NCBI GenBank assembly: GCA_031270945.1
Contig: JAISWZ010000031.1
Location: forward strand, 1-44,219
From: Clostridiales bacterium
GTDB lineage: Bacteria > Bacillota > Clostridia > Lachnospirales > WQUN01
DNA length: 44,219 bases
Reading direction: 5' to 3'
The notes under the pieces are model-generated. The model saw nothing but the letters and a program-made list of their open reading frames with translations, was not told the DNA's origin and ran no database searches. Every line of letters starts with the position of its first letter. The stretch's first letter is position 1. This document shows positions 26,127 to 34,654 of the stretch, piece by piece. The translations under genes and the position numbers were made by a program.

Positions 26127-26740
26127 GTTTCCACCTTGGCCGCGCTCCATAGCTCTGAAAGATCTATCCCCCACGCTTTAAGCGCGTCATAGATCTTAAC
26201 CAGAGGAAGTCCCACGACAGTGTTGTAGTCGCCGTCCACTCGCTCCACCAAAAGCGATCCGATTCCTTGGGCGGCATAAGCGCCCGCTTTGCCAAAGGGC
26301 TCACCCGTCTCAATGTAGGCGCTTATCTCCCTGTCGGAAAGGGGCCTGATGGATACAGTTGTTGTGTCTATTACATAGGCTCTTTCTTCCTCGCCTTGCT
26401 CTCCCATTCTTATCAAGGCAACTCCTGTGTAGACTGAGTGGCGGCTGCCTTGAAGGCGCTTGAGCATGGCGAAAGCTTCGTCTTTGCCAGAAGGCTTGCA
26501 CAGTATCTTTCCGTGGATCGCCACTATCGTGTCAGCCCCTATTATCACAGAAGGCTTGTTCACCTTTCCAATGGCTGCCGCAGCTTTCCTTTCGGATAGA
26601 ACCTTTACCATGTCGTAAGGAGAGAGCTCCTCGTCCAGGCGTTCGCTGACATCCACCTCAGCAAGCTCGAAAGGTATCTGAGCGCGCTCCAGTATCTGTT
26701 TCCTGCGCGGCGAGCTGGAAGCGAGCACTATATTTATCAT
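26123..26740 (-). CDS. maf: Maf-family nucleoside triphosphate pyrophosphatase
   Basis: About 205 residues. The Maf/HAM1-like fold is marked by INIVLASSSPRRKQIL at the start, VSERKAAA, VIIGADTIVAIHGKILCKP with the catalytic aspartate, and YAAQGIGSLLVERVDGDYNTVVGLPL. The family hydrolyses dTTP, UTP or modified nucleotides to monophosphates, preventing misincorporation. ATG 26740 gives the canonical N-terminus; a GTG at 26755 overlapping the upstream stop is an in-frame alternative. It sits between DUF4321 and the coiled-coil gene in a tightly overlapping operon. Confidence 0.94.
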   Translation of the reverse strand: MINIVLASSSPRRKQILERAQIPFELAEVDVSERLDEELSPYDMVKVLSERKAAAAIGKVNKPSVIIGADTIVAIHGKILCKPSGKDEAFAMLKRLQGSRHSVYTGVALIRMGEQGEEERAYVIDTTTVSIRPLSDREISAYIETGEPFGKAGAYAAQGIGSLLVERVDGDYNTVVGLPLVKIYDALKAWGIDLSELWSAAKVET

Positions 26741-26751
26741 GTTTGCTGGCC

Positions 26752-27000
26752 TCACATTCTTTTATAAACTAAAATCCCAAGCGCTATTCCCCCGACGCTC
26801 GCGACATTGATCTGCAATGTGAAACCGAAGGTCAGGCTTGCTATGCCTATGTCAAGCACGGCTGGATCTGGTATGCCAAACTCCATGCCCTTGCTTAGCC
26901 AAGACCAAAAAGGGTACTGGCCAAGGCTTTCGCCAAGCAGCCCGCAAATGACCATGCCAGCAATCATTAGCAACGCTAATGCCCCTGCGTTCTTTTTCAC
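26752..27000 (-). CDS. DUF4321 small membrane protein
   Basis: 82 residues with two predicted membrane helices (GALALLMIAGMVICGLLGE and VASVGGIALGILVYK) joined by a loop with PFWSWLSKGMEFGI. This matches DUF4321, a small Firmicute membrane protein commonly found just upstream of maf. Its function is not established. It is the first gene of the maf operon, and its stop overlaps or adjoins the maf start. Confidence 0.85.
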   Translation of the reverse strand: MKKNAGALALLMIAGMVICGLLGESLGQYPFWSWLSKGMEFGIPDPAVLDIGIASLTFGFTLQINVASVGGIALGILVYKRM

Positions 27001-27059
27001 GGCACATCCCCCTCAAGAGCCGTCGGTATTGTTGACAATGAGTTAAAAGACCTGATCTG

Positions 27060-27092
27060 GAGCGCATCCCAGAAATATGGGATCTGCTCTTA
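27060..27092. repeat. Minimal MITE-like palindrome
   Basis: GAGCGCATCCCAGAAATATGGGATCTGCTC: terminal repeats only, in the gap between the lipoprotein and DUF4321 genes, where it can form a hairpin on the minus-strand transcript. Confidence 0.45.
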
Positions 27093-27743
27093 CTCAAATG
27101 GGTTAGGGTGCCTAATCAACCATATCCCATCCGGGTTTTGGCGCATTCTTAGCTTTGTCTCAGTCTCAGGCGTTTCGGAGTATGAGTCAACAGAGATGAA
27201 CTGGATATATCCGTAGCCGTTTCCCTCGTCTACGAACTCGCCTTTGCTAAGGTTGGCAAAGACTATGTCGGCCATTTCTCTCCTAGACCTGATGTCTCTC
27301 TTTGTGTAGTCCTCGTAGTTCTCCTGCTGGTAGGCAGTCTTTGACACGGGTGCCTCTTCGAAGAAGTAGAGGTTGTATTCCCCAAGCCAGTAGCCGTGCA
27401 ACCCGCACTCAATGTAAACCATTGCGTTGTCTACCGGGCTGGCGCTCTTAAGTGCATTGACATCAAACACGTAATCTTTTGAGTATTCTTCAAAAAGCTT
27501 CGTTTGTGTCTCGTTAAGCTCAAACTTGGTGTCGCTGTCAGGGAAATCTTGAACGTACTCCCCAGTGGGCCAAGGTATTTCCTCTTGCGTTGGCTCATAT
27601 CCGCCAGCGTTTGTAGGGGCTTTAGTGCTTGCCTGGGGTTGGTTATCGCTGCCAGTGTTGCTATTATTAATGTTGCTGCTATCTTTACCGCATCCGCTTA
27701 AGCAAACGGCAATGGCAACTATCGCCAGCAAGTATCTGGTCAA
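27090..27743 (-). CDS. Predicted lipoprotein of unknown function
   Basis: 217 residues. TTG start at 27743 with GAGGAGG seven bases upstream. The N-terminus is a lipoprotein signal: basic start, hydrophobic stretch LLAIVAIAVCLSGC and lipobox LSGC, so cysteine 18 would be lipidated and the protein anchored outside the membrane. A low-complexity N, S and T linker follows to ~residue 50. The folded part (ETQTKLFEEYSKDYVFDV ... GYGYIQFISVDSYSE ... LRMRQNPDGIWLIRHPNPFE) ends in a beta-rich motif resembling NTF2-like or DUF-type lipoproteins, but I do not recognise a family. Confidence 0.82.
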   Translation of the reverse strand: MTRYLLAIVAIAVCLSGCGKDSSNINNSNTGSDNQPQASTKAPTNAGGYEPTQEEIPWPTGEYVQDFPDSDTKFELNETQTKLFEEYSKDYVFDVNALKSASPVDNAMVYIECGLHGYWLGEYNLYFFEEAPVSKTAYQQENYEDYTKRDIRSRREMADIVFANLSKGEFVDEGNGYGYIQFISVDSYSETPETETKLRMRQNPDGIWLIRHPNPFE

Positions 27744-28000
27744 ACGCAGTCCTCCTCGCGCCTAAGCCTTCGCGGCCAATCCCCGAAGCTGCTTGGCTGT
27801 GCTTGATTTGATGATATCATTATTCCAGCTAGTAGTCAATTGGCGCCATAGCGCCATGTTTTTGGCCAGCGCTGAAACAAGCCCATTAAAACCGCGTATG
27901 CTTAAGTATACGCATAGTTTGTAAAAATGCCTGCTTCAATCTCCTAATTATAAAAAAATTTAAGGCGGGCCGCAATGCTTCACATCTGTTTCGCTATAAC

Positions 28001-28029
28001 TGTGTTGGCTGGCTGCGCCAGCCAACACA
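28001..28029. terminator. Strong hairpin, possible terminator
   Basis: TGTGTTGGCTGG-CTGCG-CCAGCCAACACA; no gene directly upstream and no T tract, so its role is uncertain. Confidence 0.35.
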
Positions 28030-28286
28030 ACAAAAGCAAGATTTTTAGCAGTTCGCAATGCGAGCCTCGACAATCCTATGAAGAAGAGGGGATGCCATGC
28101 TTTTTGATTTTAGTGCCAACAAATTTCAAATCAAACTGTCGAAGGGTAAAGCAGGATAGGCCATGGGCGAATATACTGCTTGTAAATGCGTAGTCGCATG
28201 CGCAAAGAACTGTCGAACCGAAACTGCTCGTCAAGTCGTGTGACGAATGTTCGACAGAAAATTTTTCTTTCGGGTCTGCCTAATTC

Positions 28287-28384
28287 AATGATGGGGAGAG
28301 CGCAGGGCAGTGGCTATTTGGCAGATGGAAAGGTTAATTGCCTCTAGATTCCATGGCAATAAAAGACAATCAAAGGCTGTTTTC
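28287..28384. repeat. Copy 1 of a dispersed repeat containing TTCCATGGCA
   Basis: Shares ATGGGGAGAGCGCAGGG at one end and TTGCCTCTAGATTCCATGG further on with the next two copies; spacing between the blocks varies. Confidence 0.6.
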
Positions 28385-28395
28385 AGAGCTGCGAT

Positions 28396-28533
28396 GCAAT
28401 GAGGGGAGGCGCAGGGGGCGCACGGGAATAGCGGTTGGGTGGCTGAGCATTTTACTGCCTCTAAATTCCATGGCAAGGAAAGGCGGACTTCGACAATGAG
28501 ACCTTCGCAAGTTTAGTGCCCAGGGGAAACACG
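28396..28533. repeat. Copy 2 of the TTCCATGGCA repeat
   Basis: Blocks ATGAGGGGAGGCGCAGGGGG, CTGCCTCTAAATTCCATGG, AAGGAAAGGC and GTGCCCAGGGGAAACACG in the same order as copy 3. Confidence 0.65.
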
Positions 28534-28619
28534 TAAGGGCAAATCAATAGGGAGCCTAAGTTTTCTTAAAACCAAAGCAAAATCACAATCACAAAAGTTT
28601 CTTTTCAAATCTGCCGAAT

Positions 28620-28753
28620 GCTATAAGGGGGAGTGCGCAGGGGGGCGCAGGCTATAGCGGGCTGAATAAGTGCATATTGTTTTCCTGCCTTCAAATTCCA
28701 TGGCAAGGAAAGGCTGTTTTGCAACCCCAAGCTTGACGCCCATGGGAAACGCC
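28620..28753. repeat. Copy 3 of the TTCCATGGCA repeat
   Basis: Blocks GGGGGAGTGCGCAGGGGGG, CTGCCTTCAAATTCCATGG, AAGGAAAGGC and ACGCCCATGGGAAACGCC match copy 2 with substitutions. Confidence 0.65.
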
Positions 28754-29054
28754 GATGCATCAGCGATGGGGCCAGCGTGGATCGTCAATAGCATATACCG
28801 AGAATGTGAACTAAGGATTAGAATATTATGAACTTTTTTCGCATTCAAGCGACGAGTGCTCGTTTATCGCTGTCTGCCTCAGAGCCAGTCGGGCCGCTCC
28901 TGTTTAAAAATTTTAAACCAGGCCAAGCGCTTTTCAAGCGTTTTTCAACCAGAGCAAGAGCGCTGGCCAAAATTTGCACATAGGCCCGAACTATAAAGAC
29001 ACGCCTGTCTTAGGCTTGCATACGATGATAATGGATAGAGAAAGGAGGCGTTTC

Positions 29055-29813
29055 ATGAAAATAACGGAGGCGCTTTTGACCATGGGGGCAAGCCATGGCA
29101 GAACCGGAAAAGCCATAAAGCCGGAAGGCATTGTGGTTCACTATGTGGCTAATCCCGGAAGCTCTGCCATGGCGAACCGGAACTACTTCGAGAACGGCTC
29201 TGGCGGTCGGGGAGTATCCTCCCATTACATTGTCGGGCTGCAAGGCGAGGTCATCCAATGCATTCCCGAGGCCGAGGTGGCGATGCACGCTGGCGCCGCT
29301 TACAGCAACGCGTACCTGGAGCAAGCGAGAAAGAACAATTCGATCTTCTATGGCATAGAGACTTGCCACCCCGAGGCGGACGGAAAGTTTTCCGATGTCA
29401 CGACTGAAAGCCTTGCAGAGCTCTGCGCGGAGATATGCGCAAGGCACAAGTTTGATCCCATCGCAGACATTTACACCCACAACGAGGTAACAGGAAAGCT
29501 GTGCCCCCTGTACTACGTAAACCATCCAGACGCGTGGCAACAATTCAAGGCGTCAGTGAAAGCCCTTTTGGATAAGCAGGAAGAGCAGAAGCCAACTCTC
29601 CCGCCAGGGCTTGTCAACCTGATGGTGGACGGGATCAACTACCAGATAGAAGCTGAAAACACAGGAGGAAGGTTCTACACGAAGCTGACAGTGCTAGCCA
29701 GGGTCATAGGCCCAAAGAAGGTTGCCGCAATCCGCGACGTGCTGGAGGCAAACGGCTACACTGTGACATGGGACGAGGAGCTTAACCGCATTACTGCGGT
29801 GTCGGCAGGCTAA
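29055..29813 (+). CDS. N-acetylmuramoyl-L-alanine amidase, T7-lysozyme type
   Basis: 252 residues. Residues ~15-165 are an Amidase_2 domain that cuts the bond between muramic acid and the peptide stem. The zinc ligands fit: H29 in IVVHYVAN, H142 and C150 in THNEVTGKLC (the eight-residue spacing of T7 lysozyme). SSHYIVGLQGEVIQCIPE and YGIETCHPEADGKF are further family marks. The C-terminal ~75 residues (LMVDGINYQIEAEN ... IRDVLEANGYTVTWDEELN) look like a small stalk-type domain that may bind wall. ATG 29055 has AAGGAGG seven bases upstream, so a longer frame is rejected. There is no signal peptide, as in phage endolysins, and no holin gene beside it. Prophage relic or host autolysin. Confidence 0.9.
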   Translation: MKITEALLTMGASHGRTGKAIKPEGIVVHYVANPGSSAMANRNYFENGSGGRGVSSHYIVGLQGEVIQCIPEAEVAMHAGAAYSNAYLEQARKNNSIFYGIETCHPEADGKFSDVTTESLAELCAEICARHKFDPIADIYTHNEVTGKLCPLYYVNHPDAWQQFKASVKALLDKQEEQKPTLPPGLVNLMVDGINYQIEAENTGGRFYTKLTVLARVIGPKKVAAIRDVLEANGYTVTWDEELNRITAVSAG

Positions 29814-29870
29814 GAGCCTAGCGCTAAAGCGAAGAGCTCTTGGCGCTATGCAAAAGCGTTTTCACAATAT

Positions 29871-29922
29871 GAGCATATCCCAAATTAAAACCGAGGCGTC
29901 ATTACGGAATTTGGGATAGGCA
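29871..29922. repeat. Short MITE-like element
   Basis: GAGCATATCCCAAATT to GGAATTTGGGATAGGCAT with only 18 bases of interior (ACCGAGGCGTC), an internally deleted form. Confidence 0.6.
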
Positions 29923-29930
29923 TTGCAGCG

Positions 29931-29954
29931 AGCAGGCGTTTTCGAACGCCTGCT
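29931..29954 (+). terminator. Intrinsic terminator after the amidase gene
   Basis: AGCAGGCGTT-TTCG-AACGCCTGCT with a UUCG-type tetraloop, followed by TTTGCTGC and about 50 bases of TTTTTGGG-like T-rich DNA. Confidence 0.75.
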
Positions 29955-30055
29955 TTTGCTGCTTTTGGGTTTTTGTTTTTTTGTCTTTTTAGTTTTTTGT
30001 ATTTTTGCCCTACTTGCCTTACGAGCTTTACTTGCCTTTTTCTCTTAAAAATATC

Positions 30056-31543
30056 TCATTCAAGCTTTGGGTAAATGTCAACCCTTGGATCTATGCCGTC
30101 ATACACTTCCTTGAGCCTAAGCCCGTCTTCCGCCAGCTCAAAGACGCACCTTTCCGTTACATAAAGAACCCGCTGATTCCTGGCCAGGGCGTTTTTGGCT
30201 GAAAAGCTCAAGGCTCGAACCCTCTTCCGGAACTTGGGGACGCTTCCCTCCTGGACTATGGAAACTTTCCCGTCCTTTCTTTGCGCAACCAATCCCTTGG
30301 CTGTGAAAGTCATGCAAAAGACGATTGTCTTGGTCGAGAAGGTGATGTCAGCAAACCCTCCTATGCCAGGGTAGCTCCCCTCCAGATCATGGGCGTTGAC
30401 GTTGCCCTGCATGTCGGCTTCAAGCCCGCCCATGAAGCATATGTCCAGCCCCCCGCCGTCATAGTAGTCAAACTGGGAAGCCATGTCTGAAATCATGTCA
30501 GCGCCTATTGTGGCGCCAAAGGCTATGCCAGGGGCGGGAAGCCCGCCTATGCCTCCGGACTCGACGGTCGCGACAAGATCCTTGAGCGTGTTGTTTTTTG
30601 CCGCGTACTTTCCGACTAGCTCTGGTATGCCTATTCCAATGTTTATGATCTGGCCTGGGGCAAGCTCAGCCGAAGCCCTTTCGCCAATGATCTTGGCGGA
30701 CTGGTCAAGTCCCTTGCTTTTCTTTGACGGCTCCAAAGTGCCCATGTAGTAGCTCATCTGGCTTGGAGGGACATGGATGTCGCCAGAAAGGGCGCCGCTG
30801 TAGCCTGCTGAGGTGGAAGGGCAAACAACCACAACGTCAACAAGCATTCCTGGGACTATGACGTTCCTGGGCCTGGCGAAGACATGAGTCACTTGCTCAA
30901 CCTGAACCAGGACTTTCCCTCCGTTGGCCTTGGTGGCCTGGGCCATGGCTAGCGCGTCTACTGTAAGATACTCTTTCTCAAACGTTATGTTCCCGTTTGG
31001 ATCAACAGAAGTGCCTTTGATAAAGGCGACATCCAGCTTCGGGGCTTTGTAGAAGATCCGCTCTTTCCCGTTTACGGTTACAATAGTTGCCAGCTCCTTG
31101 TTGGAGGAGCTGTTAAGCCCTGTCTTGCCTACTCTGGGATCGGCGAAAATGTTAAGCCCGACCTCGCTAAGAAAGCCGTCCTGGCCAGAGGCGGCAGCCC
31201 GCAATGACTGGGATAGCGGGCCCAAGGGAAGGTTGTAGGCCTCGATCTTTCCTTCCATGGCCATCCTCATGGCTACAGGCATGCTTCCGTAGTGGCCGGC
31301 AACGATCTCTCGCACAGCGCCCAAGGCGATGTACTGATCCGCGAACCGCTGCTCGCTCCAGCCGCCGAACCCGGCGGCGCAAAACAGCTTCAGCCCGCAA
31401 GGATGCCCATCTTCCTCAAACCTTTGGCGCAAGGCGTTATGAAGCTGCTCTGGATTGGACAAGACAAGGAACGAGTTTATGCCTATGCAGTCCCCGTCTT
31501 TTATGAGTTCAACCGCTTCCCTGGCGGATGCTATCTGGAACAC
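30056..31543 (-). CDS. Acetate/propionate-type CoA-transferase (family I)
   Basis: About 495 residues with the alpha and beta halves of a family I CoA-transferase fused, as in propionate CoA-transferase. Marks: AREAVELIKDGDCIGINSF at the start, GHYGSMPVAM and EAYNLPLGPLSQ, then TVESGGIGGLPAPG with the catalytic glutamate that forms the glutamyl-CoA thioester (~residue 328), and GGLDICFMGGLEAD. It would move CoA between short-chain acids in fermentation. GTG 31543 is chosen since AAGGAG lies six bases upstream and it gives the family N-terminus; an ATG at 31591 lacks a site. Single gene, cytoplasmic. Confidence 0.92.
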   Translation of the reverse strand: MFQIASAREAVELIKDGDCIGINSFLVLSNPEQLHNALRQRFEEDGHPCGLKLFCAAGFGGWSEQRFADQYIALGAVREIVAGHYGSMPVAMRMAMEGKIEAYNLPLGPLSQSLRAAASGQDGFLSEVGLNIFADPRVGKTGLNSSSNKELATIVTVNGKERIFYKAPKLDVAFIKGTSVDPNGNITFEKEYLTVDALAMAQATKANGGKVLVQVEQVTHVFARPRNVIVPGMLVDVVVVCPSTSAGYSGALSGDIHVPPSQMSYYMGTLEPSKKSKGLDQSAKIIGERASAELAPGQIINIGIGIPELVGKYAAKNNTLKDLVATVESGGIGGLPAPGIAFGATIGADMISDMASQFDYYDGGGLDICFMGGLEADMQGNVNAHDLEGSYPGIGGFADITFSTKTIVFCMTFTAKGLVAQRKDGKVSIVQEGSVPKFRKRVRALSFSAKNALARNQRVLYVTERCVFELAEDGLRLKEVYDGIDPRVDIYPKLE

Positions 31544-31642
31544 AAGCGTCTCCTTGCCGGGCGGAAGCGCCCAGGTAATGATTGCGACCATTCTAATTAT
31601 TTGCTATTTGTTGGATATTTATCAAGAAAGAAAGTGAGCATC

Positions 31643-31660
31643 AAGCATATCCCAAAAAGA
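31643..31660. repeat. Solitary MITE end
   Basis: AAGCATATCCCAAAAAG resembles the left end only; no partner end nearby. Confidence 0.35.
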
Positions 31661-31682
31661 CCATAAATCAATTGATAGGCTC

Positions 31683-32333
31683 TTACCCTTGCCAATAATC
31701 CTCGCAAATCTCGATTGCCCTGGCGTCGCCTACGAGCACCAGAGGAATGGCGAAAGGCATTCCGCCTTCGCGAAGCCTGGCATAGGCGCCCTCTAGCTCG
31801 CTTGAAGTGAAGCACTCCTGAAATATCTGGCAATACTCAAGCAAGGCAGAGAGGCTGAAGACTTGAGGTTCTGTCACATTACCAAGGATAGAGTCCCTTA
31901 GCCTATGTATAGCCCGGTTTTGCGCCTCCGGCTTGGGATATCTTCTTGGCGTCTCGCCAAAGAGCTTTATCCCTGGAGCTTCGACTGCGCAGCCGTGATG
32001 CATCAGTGTCTTGCATATGTCCACTGAAAGCTTGTCGGCAGGGCATGAAGTCGAGTCTAGCATTGGCGCCAAGCCGCGCAAGTGGCGAGGCGATTTTAGC
32101 AAGGATGTCAGGGCGCTGTAAGCGAATTGCGCTTGAGGCAAAGCTCCGTCCCAGCTTTTTGCCAGAACGGCATGGAAGTTCTCAAGCAAGGCGATATAGC
32201 CGCCATCAATCAGATCCAATATGGCAGACGCTACTACCGCCTTTTTTGAGTTTGAGCTTTGCGGCCCGGAGATCCTGCCCGCGCTGTCAATCACGAATAG
32301 GCAGAATTCTTGAGAAACAGATAGTATGCCCAT
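31683..32333 (-). CDS. GPP34/GOLPH3-like domain protein
   Basis: 216 residues. The start (LSVSQEFCLFVIDSAGRI) followed by KKAVVASAILDLIDGGYIAL resembles bacterial GPP34 proteins, whose eukaryotic relatives bind phosphoinositides on the Golgi. The rest is helical (SILGNVTEPQVFSLSALLEYCQIF) and ends in an acidic tail. Bacterial members have no settled function; membrane-lipid or envelope-related roles are assumed. No signal peptide. The site is weak (GGGAGGTTCCAA upstream of ATG). Single gene downstream of a repeat-free gap; moderate certainty about the family. Confidence 0.6.
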   Translation of the reverse strand: MGILSVSQEFCLFVIDSAGRISGPQSSNSKKAVVASAILDLIDGGYIALLENFHAVLAKSWDGALPQAQFAYSALTSLLKSPRHLRGLAPMLDSTSCPADKLSVDICKTLMHHGCAVEAPGIKLFGETPRRYPKPEAQNRAIHRLRDSILGNVTEPQVFSLSALLEYCQIFQECFTSSELEGAYARLREGGMPFAIPLVLVGDARAIEICEDYWQG

Positions 32334-32952
32334 TTGGAACCTCCCATCTCAGCGCAAAAGGCTATTTAGGTTGAAAGCAAGAGCTGTTTTGACTTGCGGG
32401 TGCAAACAAGGGCAATTACAAGGAGCTGATAATGATAAATAAGAAAAAATTGCTAATACACGCAATCAAGATTGGAAATGTTTGCGCTTTAAGCCCAGCG
32501 CTTGGCGCGGGCTGTGATACGCTATAAAAGCATATCCTTATTGCGTTTGCCTGTCAATCCCAGAAGCGATATTAGCTGTCGCTTGACTTATATAAGCAAA
32601 GAACGAAAGAAAGGATGAAAGGACAAAAGCAGGCTAAATAAAAGGCAAATTAAGAAGGCAAAAGAAGGCAGGACATTTGGGGTTTATGGGTAAGGAGGCG
32701 AGAGAGGAAAGGCTGGAGATTAAAATATGAAGCATGGCGATAAAAATATGAGGCATAGCCTTGAATAATGGCTAGACATTCATGAAGTTGATAATGATAC
32801 AAGGATTATTGTTGGGAATTGAATACGAAATATTCAACTTTAACTATATGCAATTCAACAAAACCTGGCTTCGAACCCAGTCGCTCGCACCGCTGCGCTA
32901 GAAAATGCGGAAGTCAAAACAAAAAAACAAAAAAACAAAAAAAACAAAAAAA
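32334..32952. other. Intergenic region, purine-rich, no gene
   Basis: Contains an AGCCCAGCGC...GCGCGGGCT hairpin (~32490-32513) and a purine-rich stretch at ~32590-32740 in which AAAATATGAAGCAT and AAAATATGAGGCAT form a short direct repeat. An A-rich run with AAAAACAAAA units (~32921-32952) lies before the next hairpin. Confidence 0.45.
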
Positions 32953-32970
32953 GCCTGGCTTGCGCCAGGC
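32953..32970 (-). terminator. Hairpin with long T-rich tail on the minus strand
   Basis: GCCTGGC-TTGC-GCCAGGC; on the minus strand it is followed by TTTTTTTG repeated several times. No minus-strand gene ends just upstream, so it may be a leftover terminator. It precedes the start of the next plus-strand gene by 22 bases. Confidence 0.4.
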
Positions 32971-32992
32971 AAACAGGAGGCGAAACACCTGC

Positions 32993-33622
32993 ATGAATAA
33001 TCACTTTGCCAAACAGTTGGATGAAGAAGACGAAGAGTTTAAAACCATGTACATGGAATTCGAGCAGTTTGAAACAAGATTAGAAGCGTCCGAACCATGC
33101 GTTTGCCCATGGTCTAATGCAGTTGAAAAACTGGCCCTTGGGGTATGGGACGTTCCAACTTGCGCGCACCTGTCTATCTGCAAGCCTTGCAATCTCCAGT
33201 ATGCAATGGCCAAGCCATTGGTGCGCAAGGCAGCAAGCGCCGCCAAAAGAGCGATCCCTGCAAAGAAAAATTTCGTATACAAGCTCCCAAATCCGATAAA
33301 GATAGGGAAGTCATTCGGAATGCCTCTGCTTGCAATGGGGGATGAGACAGTATCGGTATCCCGGATCCCCATTCCTAATGGTAAGGGCAGTCTCTGCCTG
33401 AAAGCTGGCGCTGATGGGTGGTGCCAGGCCTGGGCCGAACCGGCAACCCTCTCCTTTGAGCTCGTGTCAATGAAAGGCAATGCAGTGCTCTCTCGCGTTT
33501 TCTGCAAGCCGAAACAGCCCCTGCCGTCATTCCAGCTCACTGGGGCAGAGAAGCTGAGCGTGAAGTTCGATGGCTGCCAGATGGAGTTTGATCTGGAGCA
33601 GCAGGAGAGGGCCGATTACTGA
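32993..33622 (+). CDS. Hypothetical protein with clustered cysteines
   Basis: 209 residues from ATG 32993; AGGAGG is 13 bases away, a little far. The N-terminus is acidic (LDEEDEEFKTMYMEFEQFE). Residues ~38-70 hold C-x-C and later C-x6-C-x2-C arrangements (PCVCPW, TCAHLSICKPC), a possible metal site. The rest looks like short beta strands (SVSRIPIPNGKGSLCLKA, LSVKFDGCQMEFDLE). No signal peptide or membrane helix. Upstream in-frame extension is rich in lysine from the A tract and is not credible. A terminator follows 20 bases later, supporting a real gene. Not recognised. Confidence 0.65.
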   Translation: MNNHFAKQLDEEDEEFKTMYMEFEQFETRLEASEPCVCPWSNAVEKLALGVWDVPTCAHLSICKPCNLQYAMAKPLVRKAASAAKRAIPAKKNFVYKLPNPIKIGKSFGMPLLAMGDETVSVSRIPIPNGKGSLCLKAGADGWCQAWAEPATLSFELVSMKGNAVLSRVFCKPKQPLPSFQLTGAEKLSVKFDGCQMEFDLEQQERADY

Positions 33623-33641
33623 GAATTCAGCAAATATTAAA

Positions 33642-33672
33642 CAGGCCTCCGCTTTTAGGAAGGCGGAGGCCT
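33642..33672 (+). terminator. Hairpin after the cysteine-containing protein gene
   Basis: CAGGCCTCCGC-TTTTAGGAA-GGCGGAGGCCTG, an 11- to 12-bp stem; a few T follow. Confidence 0.65.
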
Positions 33673-33903
33673 GAATTTGCCAGATAGAAGCTTGCATCTT
33701 TCCACTTGCCCGTGCAGATCAAGAAACTCAAAGTTAAATTTCAAGGGCTGATCGCCAGGCTCCATGACCAAGCTGGCCAACCTCTTATGCGGTCGTCATT
33801 TAAGAATCTTCTGCATGAATGTTTGTAAGGTTTGGAGGGTCTGAAAAAGCATTAATCCAGATCAACTCGCGCCCTTCGCATCCTCTCCTTACTCCCCTAA
33901 CCC

Positions 33904-34179
33904 CTAAAGCGTGAACAATGTCGTGGAAAGCGAGAACATCTCAATTACGGTAAGGCACATGGCTATAGCAAGGTCTGACTTGAAGTTTGGGGCTCTTCTA
34001 AAGTGAAAGAGGGAAAGCCAAGCGAATATCAAGAATGATTCCCTAAGTATAATGCTTCCAATCAATATGTAATCGCTATATGGCGATATATAAAAAAACG
34101 GCGAAGACAAAGGCGCGAAGTAAGAGAAGAAAACTGCTGAAAAGTAAACCTTTGGCGTCATGCTCAAAAGCCTTTTCAT
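33904..34179 (-). CDS. Small membrane protein, second of a coupled pair
   Basis: 91 residues. Start ATG 34179 overlaps the stop of the upstream gene by ATGA. Two or three hydrophobic segments (VYFSAVFFSYFAPL, YILIGSIILRESFLIFAWLSLF, LAIAMCLTVIEMFSL) indicate an integral membrane protein, with a basic loop FRRAPNFKSD. No motif recognised. The tight coupling implies it acts with its partner, perhaps as a two-part complex. Confidence 0.6.
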   Translation of the reverse strand: MKRLLSMTPKVYFSAVFFSYFAPLSSPFFYISPYSDYILIGSIILRESFLIFAWLSLFHFRRAPNFKSDLAIAMCLTVIEMFSLSTTLFTL

Positions 34180-34430
34180 GGAATCACCTTGTAGATGACA
34201 AGAAGCCATGACGCTGCGGTCAAGAGAAATTTGATTAACAATGCAATCCAGGAGTATATCTCGCGTTTCTTGTTGGATAGAAGCTGGGTGGTTCCCCAAC
34301 CGAACAGTATAACAGTTCCCAATATAGGCAGCATCATCATTGCAACGACTTTTGATAAATCACTTTTGCACTGGAAGAAATCAAAGTTGATGATATAACT
34401 GATTTTGCTTCTTAAGCTTTTTGATTGCAT
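34176..34430 (-). CDS. Small membrane protein, first of a coupled pair
   Basis: 84 residues from the second ATG (34430), which has AAGAG nine bases upstream; the first ATG at 34439 touches the site. It has two hydrophobic helices (VVAMMMLPILGTVILFGWG and WIALLIKFLLTAASWLLVIY) separated by a basic loop NKKREI. Not recognised. With the coupled partner it forms a two-gene operon; no toxin or bacteriocin feature is evident beyond size and hydrophobicity. Confidence 0.6.
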   Translation of the reverse strand: MQSKSLRSKISYIINFDFFQCKSDLSKVVAMMMLPILGTVILFGWGTTQLLSNKKREIYSWIALLIKFLLTAASWLLVIYKVIP

Positions 34431-34439
34431 CGTAATCAT

Positions 34440-34654
34440 CTCTTTTCTATCGCTTTTCTATGATCACTGGATTTAAGAAAACTTGAGTTCATGCCATTGT
34501 GAGAATAATTGCTTAATCAACTGACTCGTTTGTTGCGCAGACAAAGATCAGGCATTGCCTGGTCCATGGCCAACACAGGGGAGGGCTAGATCCCCCCTAG
34601 GTACCCTAAGATCTAAGCGCGCCAGAAAAGCCCTGTCGGGCACCAAAGCGCAGA
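34440..34654. other. Intergenic region, no gene seen
   Basis: Contains a local inverted repeat GGGGAGGGCTAGATCCCCCC (~34571-34590). No riboswitch motif recognised. Confidence 0.4.

Larger units (their letters stand above)
27744..29054. other. Repeat-rich intergenic region of 1.3 kb
   Basis: No credible gene. It contains a strong hairpin (28001-28029) and three related copies of an unusual repeat (28287, 28396, 28620). Frames here begin inside repeats and lack ribosome binding sites. Confidence 0.45.

Noticed and set aside
27975-28193. Small lipoprotein-like frame (LAGC motif)
   Set aside because: The LAGC falls inside a perfect DNA hairpin, there is no ribosome binding site, and the remainder has no protein-like pattern.
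32850-32900. tRNA or tRNA fragment (TTCGAAC T-loop-like sequence)
   Set aside because: Only a weak T-arm-like stem; no acceptor, D or anticodon arm can be built around it.
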